Source of the DNA: Rhodococcus opacus B4 | Lineage (GTDB): Bacteria > Actinomycetota > Actinomycetes > Mycobacteriales > Mycobacteriaceae | Length of the DNA: 64,000 bases | Reading direction: 5' to 3' | Assembly (NCBI RefSeq): GCF_000010805.1 | Contig: NC_012521.1 | Span: 124,001 to 188,000, forward strand | Position numbers and translations under genes: made by a program | Notes under the pieces: generated by a model | What the model saw: the letters and a program-made list of their open reading frames with translations, nothing else | Database searches by the model: none | What the model was told of the DNA's origin: nothing | In this document: piece after piece, positions 55,401 to 63,184 of the stretch | Layout: every line of letters starts with the position of its first letter | Numbering within the stretch: the stretch's first letter is position 1

Positions 55401-57268
55401 AGGCGATCGCGGCGTTCGACACCGCAATCGCCGCCTTCGACACTGTCGGGGATCGTTGGGAACAGGTAGCCGCGATGTGGCAAAAGGCGCTGTGTCTGGC
55501 TCGACAAGGGAAACTTCACGATGCGGGAGTGCTTGCGCGTGACACCTACTGGGAGGGCAAGCGCAGAGGCGATCGGATCGGCGCGGGGACCGCCCTCGCG
55601 ATCTGGGTCTCGTGCCTGCCGGGTGAGGTGAGCATGGAGACGATCTCTCGTGAACTGCGGCAGACGAATTCGGGCGACCGCCACACGATGGCGATGTTGC
55701 ATGCGGCGCGGGCCTGGCGACTTTTCCACGCGGAGCAGGACGTGCAGGCTGTGGACGCGTTTCGGCAGGCAGACGAGCTGATCCGCGGTTCGGGCATCAG
55801 GAATCATTTCCTCGCACCGATCCTGACCGCGCACCTGCAGGTCCTTCGCCTCTCGCACGACGCCGCACCTGCCTGGTGGACGGAGGAACGCCGGCTCCAG
55901 GCCACGGCCGCACGACGGCAGCTCACTCGTGCCCGGTGGTCGGCCATCGTCTTCTGGGGCGAGCGGCCCGCGGTTCTGCGGGAATGGGCGTTGATGTCGT
56001 TTTCGCGGGGACACAAGTGGCGCGGCCGCATGATCTTGGCCGCAGCATCTCGCAGCGCATTCCGATACTCGGCGCAAGGCGAACTCGCCGCATGCGCTCT
56101 GGTCGCTACACTGGTGGGGCTCACACCCCGACGAGGGCCGCTCAGCGCGCTGGCGCCGGTGACCGAACTGTGCCGACCGCTGGGTATCCGGGTGGATCGC
56201 GGGATCGTCGAGTCGGCGCACTCGCGAGACGCCCTCGTCGGCAGGGGCTCAGCCCGGCACCAGGCCCTGCTCGACGCTGTGAGCAGCATCGTCGCCTCCG
56301 AAGACATCGACGAGGTTCTCGACAAGCTCCGAGACGCAACTTTCGCGACGACCACCGCGCGCCGAGTCGAGATCTCGCGCCATACACCGGTGAGCGTCGA
56401 TGCGATCAGAGTTCCGAACGCGTCTCCAGCGTCGATGCTCGGGGATTCGGGGGCGGCCGGTGAGGCCCGCGAAATGAAGTTGACGGAGCGCATCATCAAG
56501 CCGGTCGTCGGGAACGATGTCACCGAAACCGCGGTCGTCGCGGCCTTTCCCCTCGGTGAGAGCGAGCACCACGGGCCGACCATGGAGGTGCTGGCCGCGC
56601 TGGCGGGCGCCGTCATCGAGCGGGAGGGCCTTCGGCGAGCGTCCATGGAACGGATAGTGGAAGTGCAGGAGGCCGAGCGCGGGAGAATCGCACGTGATCT
56701 GCACGACGAGTTCGGCCACCTCTTCGCGGGCGTGATGGACGGACTCAGTGCTCTACAGAACTCCGAAGACGCCACCACACGCCAGACTGCGACCGATGTC
56801 CGCACGATCGTCCGACAAGGGATACAGGTGGCCCGGACTGTCGCGTGGTCATTGCGGCCCTCGGGGCTCGACGATCTAGGGCTCACCGGCTGCATCGAGC
56901 AGTACGTGGAAGATTGCCGGCAGATGTACCCGATCCGGATCGAACTCACCGCAACGGGACAGCCGATATCCGTTCCGCCGGCGGTCACGACCGCAGTCTT
57001 TCGTATCGTGCAGGAAGCACTGACCAATATCGGCCGACACAGTCGCGCCGGGGAGGCGAGTGTCATGATCGTGTCCTCGGCAGACACCCTGCGGGCCGTG
57101 GTCGAGGACAACGGGACCGGATTCGACCTCGACCTGGTCGGACAGCGCAGGTCGCTGGGATTGATCGGAATGCGGGAACGGGCCCGGCTGGTAGGCGGAC
57201 GGATGTCCGTCGAGTCCCGACCAGGACAAGGTACGACGATAATGGTGGAGGTGCCGATCAGACGATGA
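52490..57268 (+). CDS. bphS: BphS/BpdS-type large sensor histidine kinase
   Basis: This very large 1592-residue sensor matches in build and size the receptor-like kinase of rhodococcal biphenyl regulons. Residues 1 to about 285 form a protein-kinase-like domain that looks inactive: the catalytic loop is HGGVKPAN (123-130) instead of HGDLKPEN, and DFG is replaced by DAS. An AAA/STAND ATPase follows, with Walker A GESGVGKS at 320-327 and Walker B LIVVDDCQWAD near 445-455, then a long helical repeat region. A GAF-like segment precedes the HisKA_3 box RIARDLHDEFGH (phospho-His about 1405) and an HATPase domain (VEDNGTGFD near 1541). It senses aromatic inducers and phosphorylates BphT. The ATG at 52490 follows AGGGAA. 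Confidence 0.93.
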   Translation: MEIDTVRVLRQSPGITTTLALSGETRERVVVRRVDLSMTFPWSWHWLEGELEAMRRARLPHVIPTQIAHKGPDHVDLVRPFIAGLDIREWSAQESPQSLDVQLQLMCNLFYALARLHRMGIAHGGVKPANIMLAEGTNQLVLLDASVTRTQLAAVTHPVEGPEGRYLLPESPGLAHPAAGFTADIFAAGWVLLESTAEGNRTASALRRANPRIGTHAELSHLVDIVGLPATLRPIFLKLLSPRAAIRYESADEVLAALEAVVATGGGESALASAVAPPRQCGSLAYVEPPLVGRHDELATLTACADGASRSSGAVTCLSGESGVGKSRLLDAVATHASTAGVTVMRAGAFDHAAARPLGLFAGPFRDVVAYLTAHPREAERVRGEMGELLPAALEQIPELTAAFGDPPAAKNSDSGFGDHAVAAAPTAVARLLRSVFTKEQPGLIVVDDCQWADDLSWQVLAKLASTIAMEETRSQSNVSLICSCRTEAVAQVRAWEISDIEFLDLQPLSAADTEELIRSIGDRIPDEIIPYVTKYSKGNPLETMLVFQALVDSSALTRESGRWVMDENGMASLPLPSQSRDSDAASGRDSVLVSSRLSLLSPDTQQAIRQGAVLGRRFSSRLLYAALAASPTDVDQLLLEATQHGIVRGIADGGHAEFEFTHDRLREAVLRTLTDDARRELHLRAAQALEGVPAVRADYDIAYHFDRSGRAASAVPYALRAGEAGLRHNALDVAEGNFKIAETGLALCESADDTARFRVHEGLGTVHMLLGNYDLAAKELAWAYELTRARSGLDSSRVATLLGELAFKTGRFDDAAEWMRQSMHDIGLRLPRSSILAAVFAVGEVGLLTLGWLSRRIRPGRAGTERDRLAARIHNRLLYEWWFVRSPIWLVLAILRGVRFANAAGSTRERAQAYSTAAVISGVAPVLAPLALRLADRSLRLRQTAGEGWGIAQSHHFRGFVLYAANRYDEAIAAFDTAIAAFDTVGDRWEQVAAMWQKALCLARQGKLHDAGVLARDTYWEGKRRGDRIGAGTALAIWVSCLPGEVSMETISRELRQTNSGDRHTMAMLHAARAWRLFHAEQDVQAVDAFRQADELIRGSGIRNHFLAPILTAHLQVLRLSHDAAPAWWTEERRLQATAARRQLTRARWSAIVFWGERPAVLREWALMSFSRGHKWRGRMILAAASRSAFRYSAQGELAACALVATLVGLTPRRGPLSALAPVTELCRPLGIRVDRGIVESAHSRDALVGRGSARHQALLDAVSSIVASEDIDEVLDKLRDATFATTTARRVEISRHTPVSVDAIRVPNASPASMLGDSGAAGEAREMKLTERIIKPVVGNDVTETAVVAAFPLGESEHHGPTMEVLAALAGAVIEREGLRRASMERIVEVQEAERGRIARDLHDEFGHLFAGVMDGLSALQNSEDATTRQTATDVRTIVRQGIQVARTVAWSLRPSGLDDLGLTGCIEQYVEDCRQMYPIRIELTATGQPISVPPAVTTAVFRIVQEALTNIGRHSRAGEASVMIVSSADTLRAVVEDNGTGFDLDLVGQRRSLGLIGMRERARLVGGRMSVESRPGQGTTIMVEVPIRR

Positions 57269-57894
57269 TCAGCGTTGTGGTGTGTGACGACCATGGCATT
57301 ATCCGGTCCGGGATCCAGAGGATCCTCGAGACCACGACGGACTTTCACCTGGTGACGTCCGCACCGACCGGAGAACTTCTCCTGCAAGCAGTGCGAGACT
57401 TCGCGCCGGAACTGGTGGTGCTCGACATCCGACTGTCCGACTGCAACGGCCTCGACCTGTTGGAACAGATTTCAGCCATCTCGCCCGAGACCCGTGTCGT
57501 GATGCTCAGCATGTACGGCGCCAGGGGGTACGTCGAGAAGGCGAAGACGCGGGGTGCGCGAGGGTACATCACGAAGGAATGCCTCGACGAGGAGCTCGTG
57601 TCTGTCCTCTACGCCGTGATGAAGGATGAAGGATTTGTCTCGTTTCGAGCCGACACCACCGAACCCGGCGGCTCCGAAGGCCTGCTCGAGGCCAATATCG
57701 ACTCTCTTTCTTCAAGGGAGCTCGAGGTAATGAAGCTGATCGCCTCCGGCCTCACCAACACCGAGATCGCGGAGGAACTGACGGTCTCCCCGCGCACCGT
57801 CGAGAGCCACCGAGCCAGCATTCAACGCAAGCTGCTGATCCGCACCCGCGCCGAACTGGCCCGAGTAGCCCGGGACGCAGGCCTTTTGGACTAG
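57265..57894 (+). CDS. bphT: BphT/BpdT-type response regulator (NarL/LuxR family)
   Basis: This 209-residue regulator has a receiver domain with the acidic pocket CDDHG and phospho-acceptor Asp54 (LVVLDIRLSD), and a C-terminal LuxR helix-turn-helix (LSSRELEVMKLIASGLTNTE through TVESHRASIQRKL, about 147-192). It is coupled to bphS by an ATGA overlap. It should activate bphA1 transcription when phosphorylated by BphS. The TAG stop lies exactly at the insertion point of the following IS; the target TA plus G keeps a stop codon, so the protein is unchanged. Confidence 0.94.
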   Translation: MISVVVCDDHGIIRSGIQRILETTTDFHLVTSAPTGELLLQAVRDFAPELVVLDIRLSDCNGLDLLEQISAISPETRVVMLSMYGARGYVEKAKTRGARGYITKECLDEELVSVLYAVMKDEGFVSFRADTTEPGGSEGLLEANIDSLSSRELEVMKLIASGLTNTEIAEELTVSPRTVESHRASIQRKLLIRTRAELARVARDAGLLD

Positions 57895-58828
57895 AGCGTG
57901 TCTGCTTAATGTTCGGGAATTGATGCGTGATGCTGGGTATGTGTTGCGCGCCGACGAGATCCCCGATGACCTGTGGGCTGTGATCGAGCCCGTCCTACCC
58001 GCACTGGCGGGCCGAAGGGGGCGTCCGTGGAACGACCACCGGTTGACCCTGGAAGGAATCGCCTGGCGGTTCCGAACCGGATCACCGTGGCGCGATCTGC
58101 CCGAATACTTCGGCCCGTGGCAGTCGATCTGGGAACGGCATCGCCGCTGGTCGGACGACGGCACCTACATTCGGATGTTCGCCGCGGTGCGGGCGGCAGC
58201 CCCCGAACGAGAGGAACAGCTCGAACGTCTGCTGTCGATCGACTCGACGATTGTCCGCGCACACCAACATTCGGCTGGCGCCCTGACCGATGCGCACACA
58301 GGGGGCTCGGTCGAATGACAAGAATCTGGCCAACGAACCCGCAGACCACGCACTCGGCCGCTCCCGCGGCGGGCTGAGCACCAAGATCCACGCCCTCACC
58401 GATACCTTCTGCTGCCCGCTGACGCTGCTGCTCTCGCCGGGACAGGCAGGCGACAACCCCTACCTGGCGCCGCTGCTCGACGCGCACCGCGCCCACGACA
58501 CCGCAGCGTTCCGCCTGCTGGCCGACAAGGCGTACTCGCACCCGAGCACCCGAAAGAACCTGCGGGAACGCAGAATCTCGCACACCATCCCCGAACGCTG
58601 CGACCAGATCCGACGCCGCAAGACGAAAGGATCGGACGGGGGTCGACCGCCGGCGTTCGACAAGGACCGCTACCGCGAACGCAACGCCGTCGAGCGTGGT
58701 TTCGGGCGTCTCAAGCAGTGGCGTGGCATCGCCACTCGATACGACAAGTACGCCACCACCTTCCTTGGTGGCGTACTCTTCGCTGCGCTCGTCATTCATC
58801 ATCGTGTCCGTAAATAGCAGACACGCTC
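57894..58828 (+). mobile_element. IS5-family (IS427-type) insertion sequence
   Basis: The ends GAGCGTGTCTGCT (57894-57906) and its complement AGCAGACACGCTC (58816-58828) form a perfect 13-bp inverted repeat. Each is flanked by TA (57892-57893 and 58829-58830), the 2-bp duplication usual for the IS427 group. It sits immediately after bphT. Confidence 0.85.
57923..58817 (+). CDS. IS427-type transposase in two overlapping frames
   Basis: OrfA (57923-58318, 131 residues) begins MRDAGYVLRADEIPDDLW and carries the first catalytic Asp in LSIDSTIVRAHQHSAGA. OrfB (58290-58817) carries the second in LLADKAYSHPSTR and the Glu in RNAVERGFGRLKQWRGIATR. The 29-base overlap and opposite-phase frames are the normal arrangement for this group, which makes the fusion protein by translational frameshifting. 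The copy therefore looks intact. Confidence 0.82.
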
Positions 58829-58858
58829 TAGAAACTAGACTGTGCCGGACTGCCTGCG

Positions 58859-60397
58859 TCAATTCACGCCGCGCGTCGACCCTTCCCAATACGGCGCTCG
58901 GAGCTTGAACTTCTGGATCTTGCCCGTCGCGGTATGTGGAATCGAGTCACGAAACTCCACCGAAGTCGGCGCCTTGTAGCCCGCCAGGTGCTGCTTGCAG
59001 TGTGCGATGATCTCGGCCTCGGAGACTGTGGAGGGACCCGTGGTGACCACCAGCGCCTTGACGGTCTCGCCCCATTTCTCGTCCGGTACGCCGATCACCG
59101 CGACCTGGGTCACACCGGGATGGCTGAAGATGCATTCCTCCACCTCAATCGACGACACATTCTCGCCACCGGTGACGATCACATCCTTCTTTCGGTCGGA
59201 AATCGTCAGTTGGCCCTCGCCGTCGATCATCCCGCCGTCTCCCGTGTGGAACCAACCATCACGCAGCGCCTCGTCCGTCGCCTCGGGGTTGTTCCAGTAT
59301 CCGTTCATCACGACGTTCGAACGCGCCAGAACTTCACCCGAGTTGGAGATATGAAGCCGTGCACCGAGGGCGGGAAGTCCGGCGCGGGTCAGTCTGTGCG
59401 CTCGTTCCTCAAGATCAAGACCGTCATCCGCAGGCAGCGACCGGTTGAAAGTCAGCAGCGGCGATGTTTCCGTGAGCCCGTAGATCTGCTGCAGTTCCCA
59501 CCCCAACTCGCTGCTCAGGCGCGCGATGGTACGGCTGGGCGGAGGAGCGCCGGCGCACACCACCCGCACCCGATCGCGACCAGGAATCTCTCCATGCCAG
59601 GACCGGGCAGCATCGAGCACCGCGTTCCACACCGCCGGAGCCCCGCACATCAACGTCACACCGTGTTCCTCCACCCGCCGGAGGATTTCGGTGCCGTCGA
59701 CCTTGCGCAACACGATCTGCTTCGCGCCCAGTCCCGCCATCCCGAACGGCATCCCCCAACCGTTGCAGTGGAACATCGGCAACGTGTGCATGTACACATC
59801 GCGTTCCCACGCACGGGTGTGCATCGCGAGTGTGACGGCATTGACCCAAAGATTACGATGAGTCATCTCGACACCCTTCGGGCGCGCGGTGGTGCCGGAG
59901 GTGTAGTTGATTGTTGCCGTCGACTCCTCCGTGGGCGACGCCCAGGGGGCCGGCTCCGTATCGAAGCGCATCAGATCCGCGTCTGTGTGCTTCCCGAGTA
60001 CGAACCGGTGCCGAACCTTGATACCCGACAACGCCTCTTCCAGCTCGGGATCGACAAGAAGCACTGACGCGCCGCAATCTCCGACGATGTAATCGACCTC
60101 CGCCGGAGACAGACGGAAATTGATCGGAACACAAATCCGGCCGCTCGCCGGCACCGCGTACAAGAGCTCGAGCAGTCGGGCCGAATTGTGGCTGACGACG
60201 GCGACCCGTTCGCCGACCCTGATGCCCAGACGGTCGAATCCTGCTTGCCAGGCACACACGCGGTGGGCGAGTTCCCGAAAAGTCACCTGCCCGACCGACT
60301 CGCCCGGTTGTTCCGGCTCGTCGATCACGGCCACGCTGTCAGGGAAACCGGCCGCTCCCCGCTCCAGAAAGTCTGTAACCGTAAATGGGATGTGCAT
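58859..60397 (-). CDS. Acyl-CoA synthetase (AMP-forming)
   Basis: This 512-residue ANL enzyme has the P-loop INYTSGTTARPKGVEMTHRN, A5 motif QIYGLTETSPLL, A7 motif GWFHTGDGGMI, hinge DRKKDVIVTGGENVSS and the C-terminal Lys in TATGKIQKFKL. It activates a medium-chain or aromatic side-chain acid to the CoA ester. The gene is transcribed toward the IS427-type element. Its start at 60397 lies about 80 bases from the second 24-bp element, so it could share that regulation, although the element is oriented the other way. Confidence 0.92.
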   Translation of the reverse strand: MHIPFTVTDFLERGAAGFPDSVAVIDEPEQPGESVGQVTFRELAHRVCAWQAGFDRLGIRVGERVAVVSHNSARLLELLYAVPASGRICVPINFRLSPAEVDYIVGDCGASVLLVDPELEEALSGIKVRHRFVLGKHTDADLMRFDTEPAPWASPTEESTATINYTSGTTARPKGVEMTHRNLWVNAVTLAMHTRAWERDVYMHTLPMFHCNGWGMPFGMAGLGAKQIVLRKVDGTEILRRVEEHGVTLMCGAPAVWNAVLDAARSWHGEIPGRDRVRVVCAGAPPPSRTIARLSSELGWELQQIYGLTETSPLLTFNRSLPADDGLDLEERAHRLTRAGLPALGARLHISNSGEVLARSNVVMNGYWNNPEATDEALRDGWFHTGDGGMIDGEGQLTISDRKKDVIVTGGENVSSIEVEECIFSHPGVTQVAVIGVPDEKWGETVKALVVTTGPSTVSEAEIIAHCKQHLAGYKAPTSVEFRDSIPHTATGKIQKFKLRAPYWEGSTRGVN

Positions 60398-60479
60398 CGG
60401 TCCACCTCCACGACAACGTCAACGTCACTGCCACACCGCGTGGCCACACCACACGGTATCGAGCGGCAGCCGAGTTAAC

Positions 60480-60503
60480 TTCCGTAGTTTTCCCGGATGT
60501 TCG
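60480..60503 (+). promoter_or_regulatory. 24-bp element, second copy (candidate BphT site)
   Basis: This is identical over all 24 bases to 45931-45954 in the bphA1 upstream region. It lies between the divergent acyl-CoA synthetase (start 60397) and the crotonase-like gene (start 60611), in the same orientation relative to the latter as the first copy is to bphA1. A chance perfect 24-base match is negligible, so it is a shared regulatory element or a remnant of duplicated promoter DNA. Confidence 0.65.
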
Positions 60504-60610
60504 TGGGCGGCCGTGGATCGTTGAATGGTGGAACACGATCTGTCGCCGCACTGTTGAGCACGCACACGAAGCCGTGTCGAACAGTGGATCGACAGGAACC
60601 GGAGGTTGTG

Positions 60611-61240
60611 ATGGTGCTGCCAAACCTCGTTGCGGCAGAAGAGGACACCTACAGCCGCGTGCTGTGCGATCAGCACGACGGAGTGTTGCGCGTGACGTTG
60701 AATCGGACCACTGCGCTCAATGCCATCAATGCGACCATGGCCAAGCGGCTACAGCAGCTGTGGTCGCTGGTTCGGGACGACGCGAGCATCCACTCGATCA
60801 TCGTGTCCGCGGCTGGTGTCGAAGCATTCTGCATGGGGTTCGACGCAGAAGACCCGCCCCAGCCACTTTCCTGCGGCGGCAACGCCCTGGGATGGGAAGC
60901 TTTTGCCATCAGCCCGAAGGAATGCGGCGTCGACAAACACCTGATCGTGACCGTGAACGGCATCGCCTGTCGAGAATCATTCCGATTCTTGCGTGATGCC
61001 GATGTCGTCGTCGCGTCCAGCAACGCCTCCTTCTTCGAGCCGCCTCGTTTCACCCCTGCAGATGATGTGAGCAACAGGGAGGGTGGATTGCCAGCAGGAC
61101 TTCGCACGATCTGCGCCACAAACCCGACCGTGCACAACCCTGTGACGGCATTACAAGCGCACCATGCGGGCCTGGTTCACGAAGTGGTCCCGCTGGCGTC
61201 GCTGCGAGGTACCGCCGAACGCCTTGCCCACAGGGCATGA
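60611..61240 (+). CDS. Crotonase-like protein, short and degenerate
   Basis: The protein is 209 residues from an ATG with a GGAGG site. The N-terminal half is crotonase-like (GVLRVTLNRTTALNAINATM, IVSAAGVEAFCMGFDAED, VTVNGIACRES). The oxyanion-hole GGG is replaced (NGIACRESFRFL), the catalytic glutamates are absent, and about 50 residues are missing compared with the family's usual 260. The frame is open, so it could still be expressed, but hydratase activity is unlikely. It follows the second 24-bp element by about 110 bases. The rest of the downstream group is clearly decayed. Confidence 0.55.
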   Translation: MVLPNLVAAEEDTYSRVLCDQHDGVLRVTLNRTTALNAINATMAKRLQQLWSLVRDDASIHSIIVSAAGVEAFCMGFDAEDPPQPLSCGGNALGWEAFAISPKECGVDKHLIVTVNGIACRESFRFLRDADVVVASSNASFFEPPRFTPADDVSNREGGLPAGLRTICATNPTVHNPVTALQAHHAGLVHEVVPLASLRGTAERLAHRA

Positions 61241-61302
61241 CCGTCGACTCCTGACCCCTTACTTCCCCAATGACTGCAATCTTCTACGGAAGACACCGCG
61301 CA

Positions 61303-61523
61303 TGACTGTCACGACGATAGGGAGTTCCAGCCACACGATCGACGTAGACGGCATCACGACGCACTATCACAAGGCAGGACCCGGCGATCCCGTGTTGCTG
61401 TTGCACGGACCCTGGACCGGGGGTGTCAGCTTGGGCGAACTGGCAGCACACGATCCTGCCACTCGCCGCCAACCATCACGTTTTGGCCCCTGATGTTGTC
61501 GGGTCGGCGGCCCGTAGCTGACG
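61303..61523 (+). pseudogene. Ring-cleavage (alpha/beta) hydrolase fragment, BphD/EtbD-like
   Basis: The first frame gives MTVTTIGSSSHTIDVDGITT then HYHKAGPGDPVLLLHG, the normal start of a meta-cleavage-product hydrolase. The next segment, SAWANWQHTILPLAANHHVL and APDVVG, is in a different frame. Nothing corresponding to the nucleophile Ser, Asp or His region follows. The gene is thus frameshifted near 61420-61430 and truncated after about 70 residues. The ancestor would have hydrolysed a ring-fission product such as that made by BphC. Confidence 0.7.
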
Positions 61524-61650
61524 GACAAGAACCGGGTGTCAGCGACACCTGGCGACCGACGATCCCGCATATCCGCGCGCTATCACGTTCTGTCCGTGCA
61601 GTTTGCAATCAATCCGGCCTACCGCCGGAACGTACTGAGAGGTCCACGTC

Positions 61651-62058
61651 ATGCTCGACCGAATCTTCACAACCCTCCTCACTCTGGCTGGCGTCGCGGC
61701 CGACGGCAGGTACATCTCGCTCGTCGACAACGACATCGCCGGTACCGCAGACCTGGACGAGACGCCCACTGGTCGGTTGGCGCAGGCCGGACCGCAGAGC
61801 ACGTTATCGGACAGATAGCGCCAGGCCTGTTTCACGGCGCTCCGATCGTGAAATATGCTGTACACCACACTATTTAGGGCCCAACACGCGGTGATGAACT
61901 GCGCATTCGTTATGACCGGAGTGCTGATTGTCGTCGGAGCGATCGGGCGTGAGAGAGTTTGTTCCCATCGCCGACTACGCATTTCCTGGGGGGACGGCTT
62001 GACTGTCTCCGAGATCTGGGAATCCCGGGACGTCCACGACAACCCTTCGACGAGGTGA
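61651..62058 (+). pseudogene. Possible SnoaL/NTF2-like gene, degraded
   Basis: Pieces in different frames resemble one small SnoaL-type protein: MLDRIFTTLLTLAGVAADGR then YISLVDNDIAGTADLDETPTG at the start, REFVPIADYAF in the middle, and GDGLTVSEIWESRDVHDNPS at the end, stopping at 62058. Several frameshifts separate them. The resemblance is by eye only. Confidence 0.35.
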
Positions 62059-62171
62059 TCCGACCGAAGCTACCTCATCAGATCCCTCCGCCCGCCGTCT
62101 TCGAGTTGATCAACACGATCACCCGGTAGGGCGCGGAGCGCCCGACCCACCCACGAACTTTGGAGAAGTCG

Positions 62172-62969
62172 ATGTCCATAGCTCTGACGCACGCTGCCGA
62201 GGTCCAGCAGTCCGGCGTGAACGGCCGCATCTCGCTCGAACGCAACCACAAACGAATCCGGGTGTTCTTCGCAGGTCACGTGATCGCGGACACCACCCGC
62301 GCGGTGTACCTGTTCGAGAAGGGGCACCTGCCGGTCTACTACATCCCCCGCGACGACGTGCGCACCGACTCCCTCGAGCCCCTCGACGCCACCACGTGGT
62401 GCCCGTGGAAAGGCAAGGCCAGGTACTGGGATCTCGTCGTCGACGATCGGCGGGCCGAGCGGTCGCTGTGGGGTTACGACGAACCGCTGAAGGACTCCCT
62501 CGATCTCAGCTGGTATGTCGCTTTCTACTGGCACAAGATGGACGCCTGGTACGAGGAGGATCAGCAGGTGTTCGTGCACCCGCGCGACCCTTACTTCCGC
62601 GTCGACGTCCTGCCGTCCTCCCGGCACGTGGAGGTCTTTATCGGCGACACCCTCGTCGCCGACACCACCCATCCACGCTTGCTGTTCGAGACCTCACTAC
62701 CAGTTCGCTACTACATCCCTCGCATCGACGTCCGCTCCGAGTTCTTCACCGGCTCCGACGCCAAGACCTCCTGCCCGTACAAGGGCACGGCCTCGTACCT
62801 GTCGTTCACCGGATCGGACGACAGCGACCCCGTCGAGGACGCCGCCTGGTACTACCCGTTCACGACCGCGGAGGCTTCGGGCATCGGCGACCACGTGTCG
62901 TTCTACCCCGACGGCGCCAGGATCGTCGTCGACGGCGCCCCGGTGGAGGGCTGTCCGACGCCTCTGTGA
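62172..62969 (+). CDS. DUF427-domain protein (two repeats)
   Basis: This 265-residue protein has two tandem DUF427 domains: first VFFAGHVIADTTRAVYLFEK, then LPVYYIPRDDVRTDSLEP and TTWCPWKGKARYW; second VFIGDTLVADTTHPRLLFE, then LPVRYYIPRIDVRSEFF and KTSCPYKGTASY. The paired YYIPR-DV and CP-KG motifs are diagnostic. The family is common in actinobacteria and its biochemical role is not established. The ATG at 62172 with a GGAG site is preferred over a TTG 12 bases upstream. It is intact among decayed neighbours. Confidence 0.85.
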   Translation: MSIALTHAAEVQQSGVNGRISLERNHKRIRVFFAGHVIADTTRAVYLFEKGHLPVYYIPRDDVRTDSLEPLDATTWCPWKGKARYWDLVVDDRRAERSLWGYDEPLKDSLDLSWYVAFYWHKMDAWYEEDQQVFVHPRDPYFRVDVLPSSRHVEVFIGDTLVADTTHPRLLFETSLPVRYYIPRIDVRSEFFTGSDAKTSCPYKGTASYLSFTGSDDSDPVEDAAWYYPFTTAEASGIGDHVSFYPDGARIVVDGAPVEGCPTPL

Positions 62970-63184
62970 ACTTCGTACCTTGACCGGTGTCGCTGCGGCC
63001 GGTTCATGGTCGTTTGCTCTGGTTTCGGTCGGGTGGTGCGGGTTTCGCGATGTAGTCCTGGCCCGGCATGATCCCGGAGTTGCCCCGGGCGTCGTAGAAG
63101 TTGAGGTGGCGGTCCCCAGCTCGAGACCTGCCATGTCGTAAGTGTCGGGCGTTCCTCCAAGAACTCCGACAGCAGGGGACCGCC

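Noticed and set aside
55148..57387. Minus-strand open frames of 357 and 527 codons opposite bphS
   Set aside because: Shadow frames of the histidine-kinase gene; Ser/Arg-rich with no domain.
63001..63184. Minus-strand gene end (reading DRHLNFYDARGNSGIMPGQD) next to the IS256 remnant
   Set aside because: It looks like the C-terminus of a real protein, but only a short piece is present and I could not name the family.
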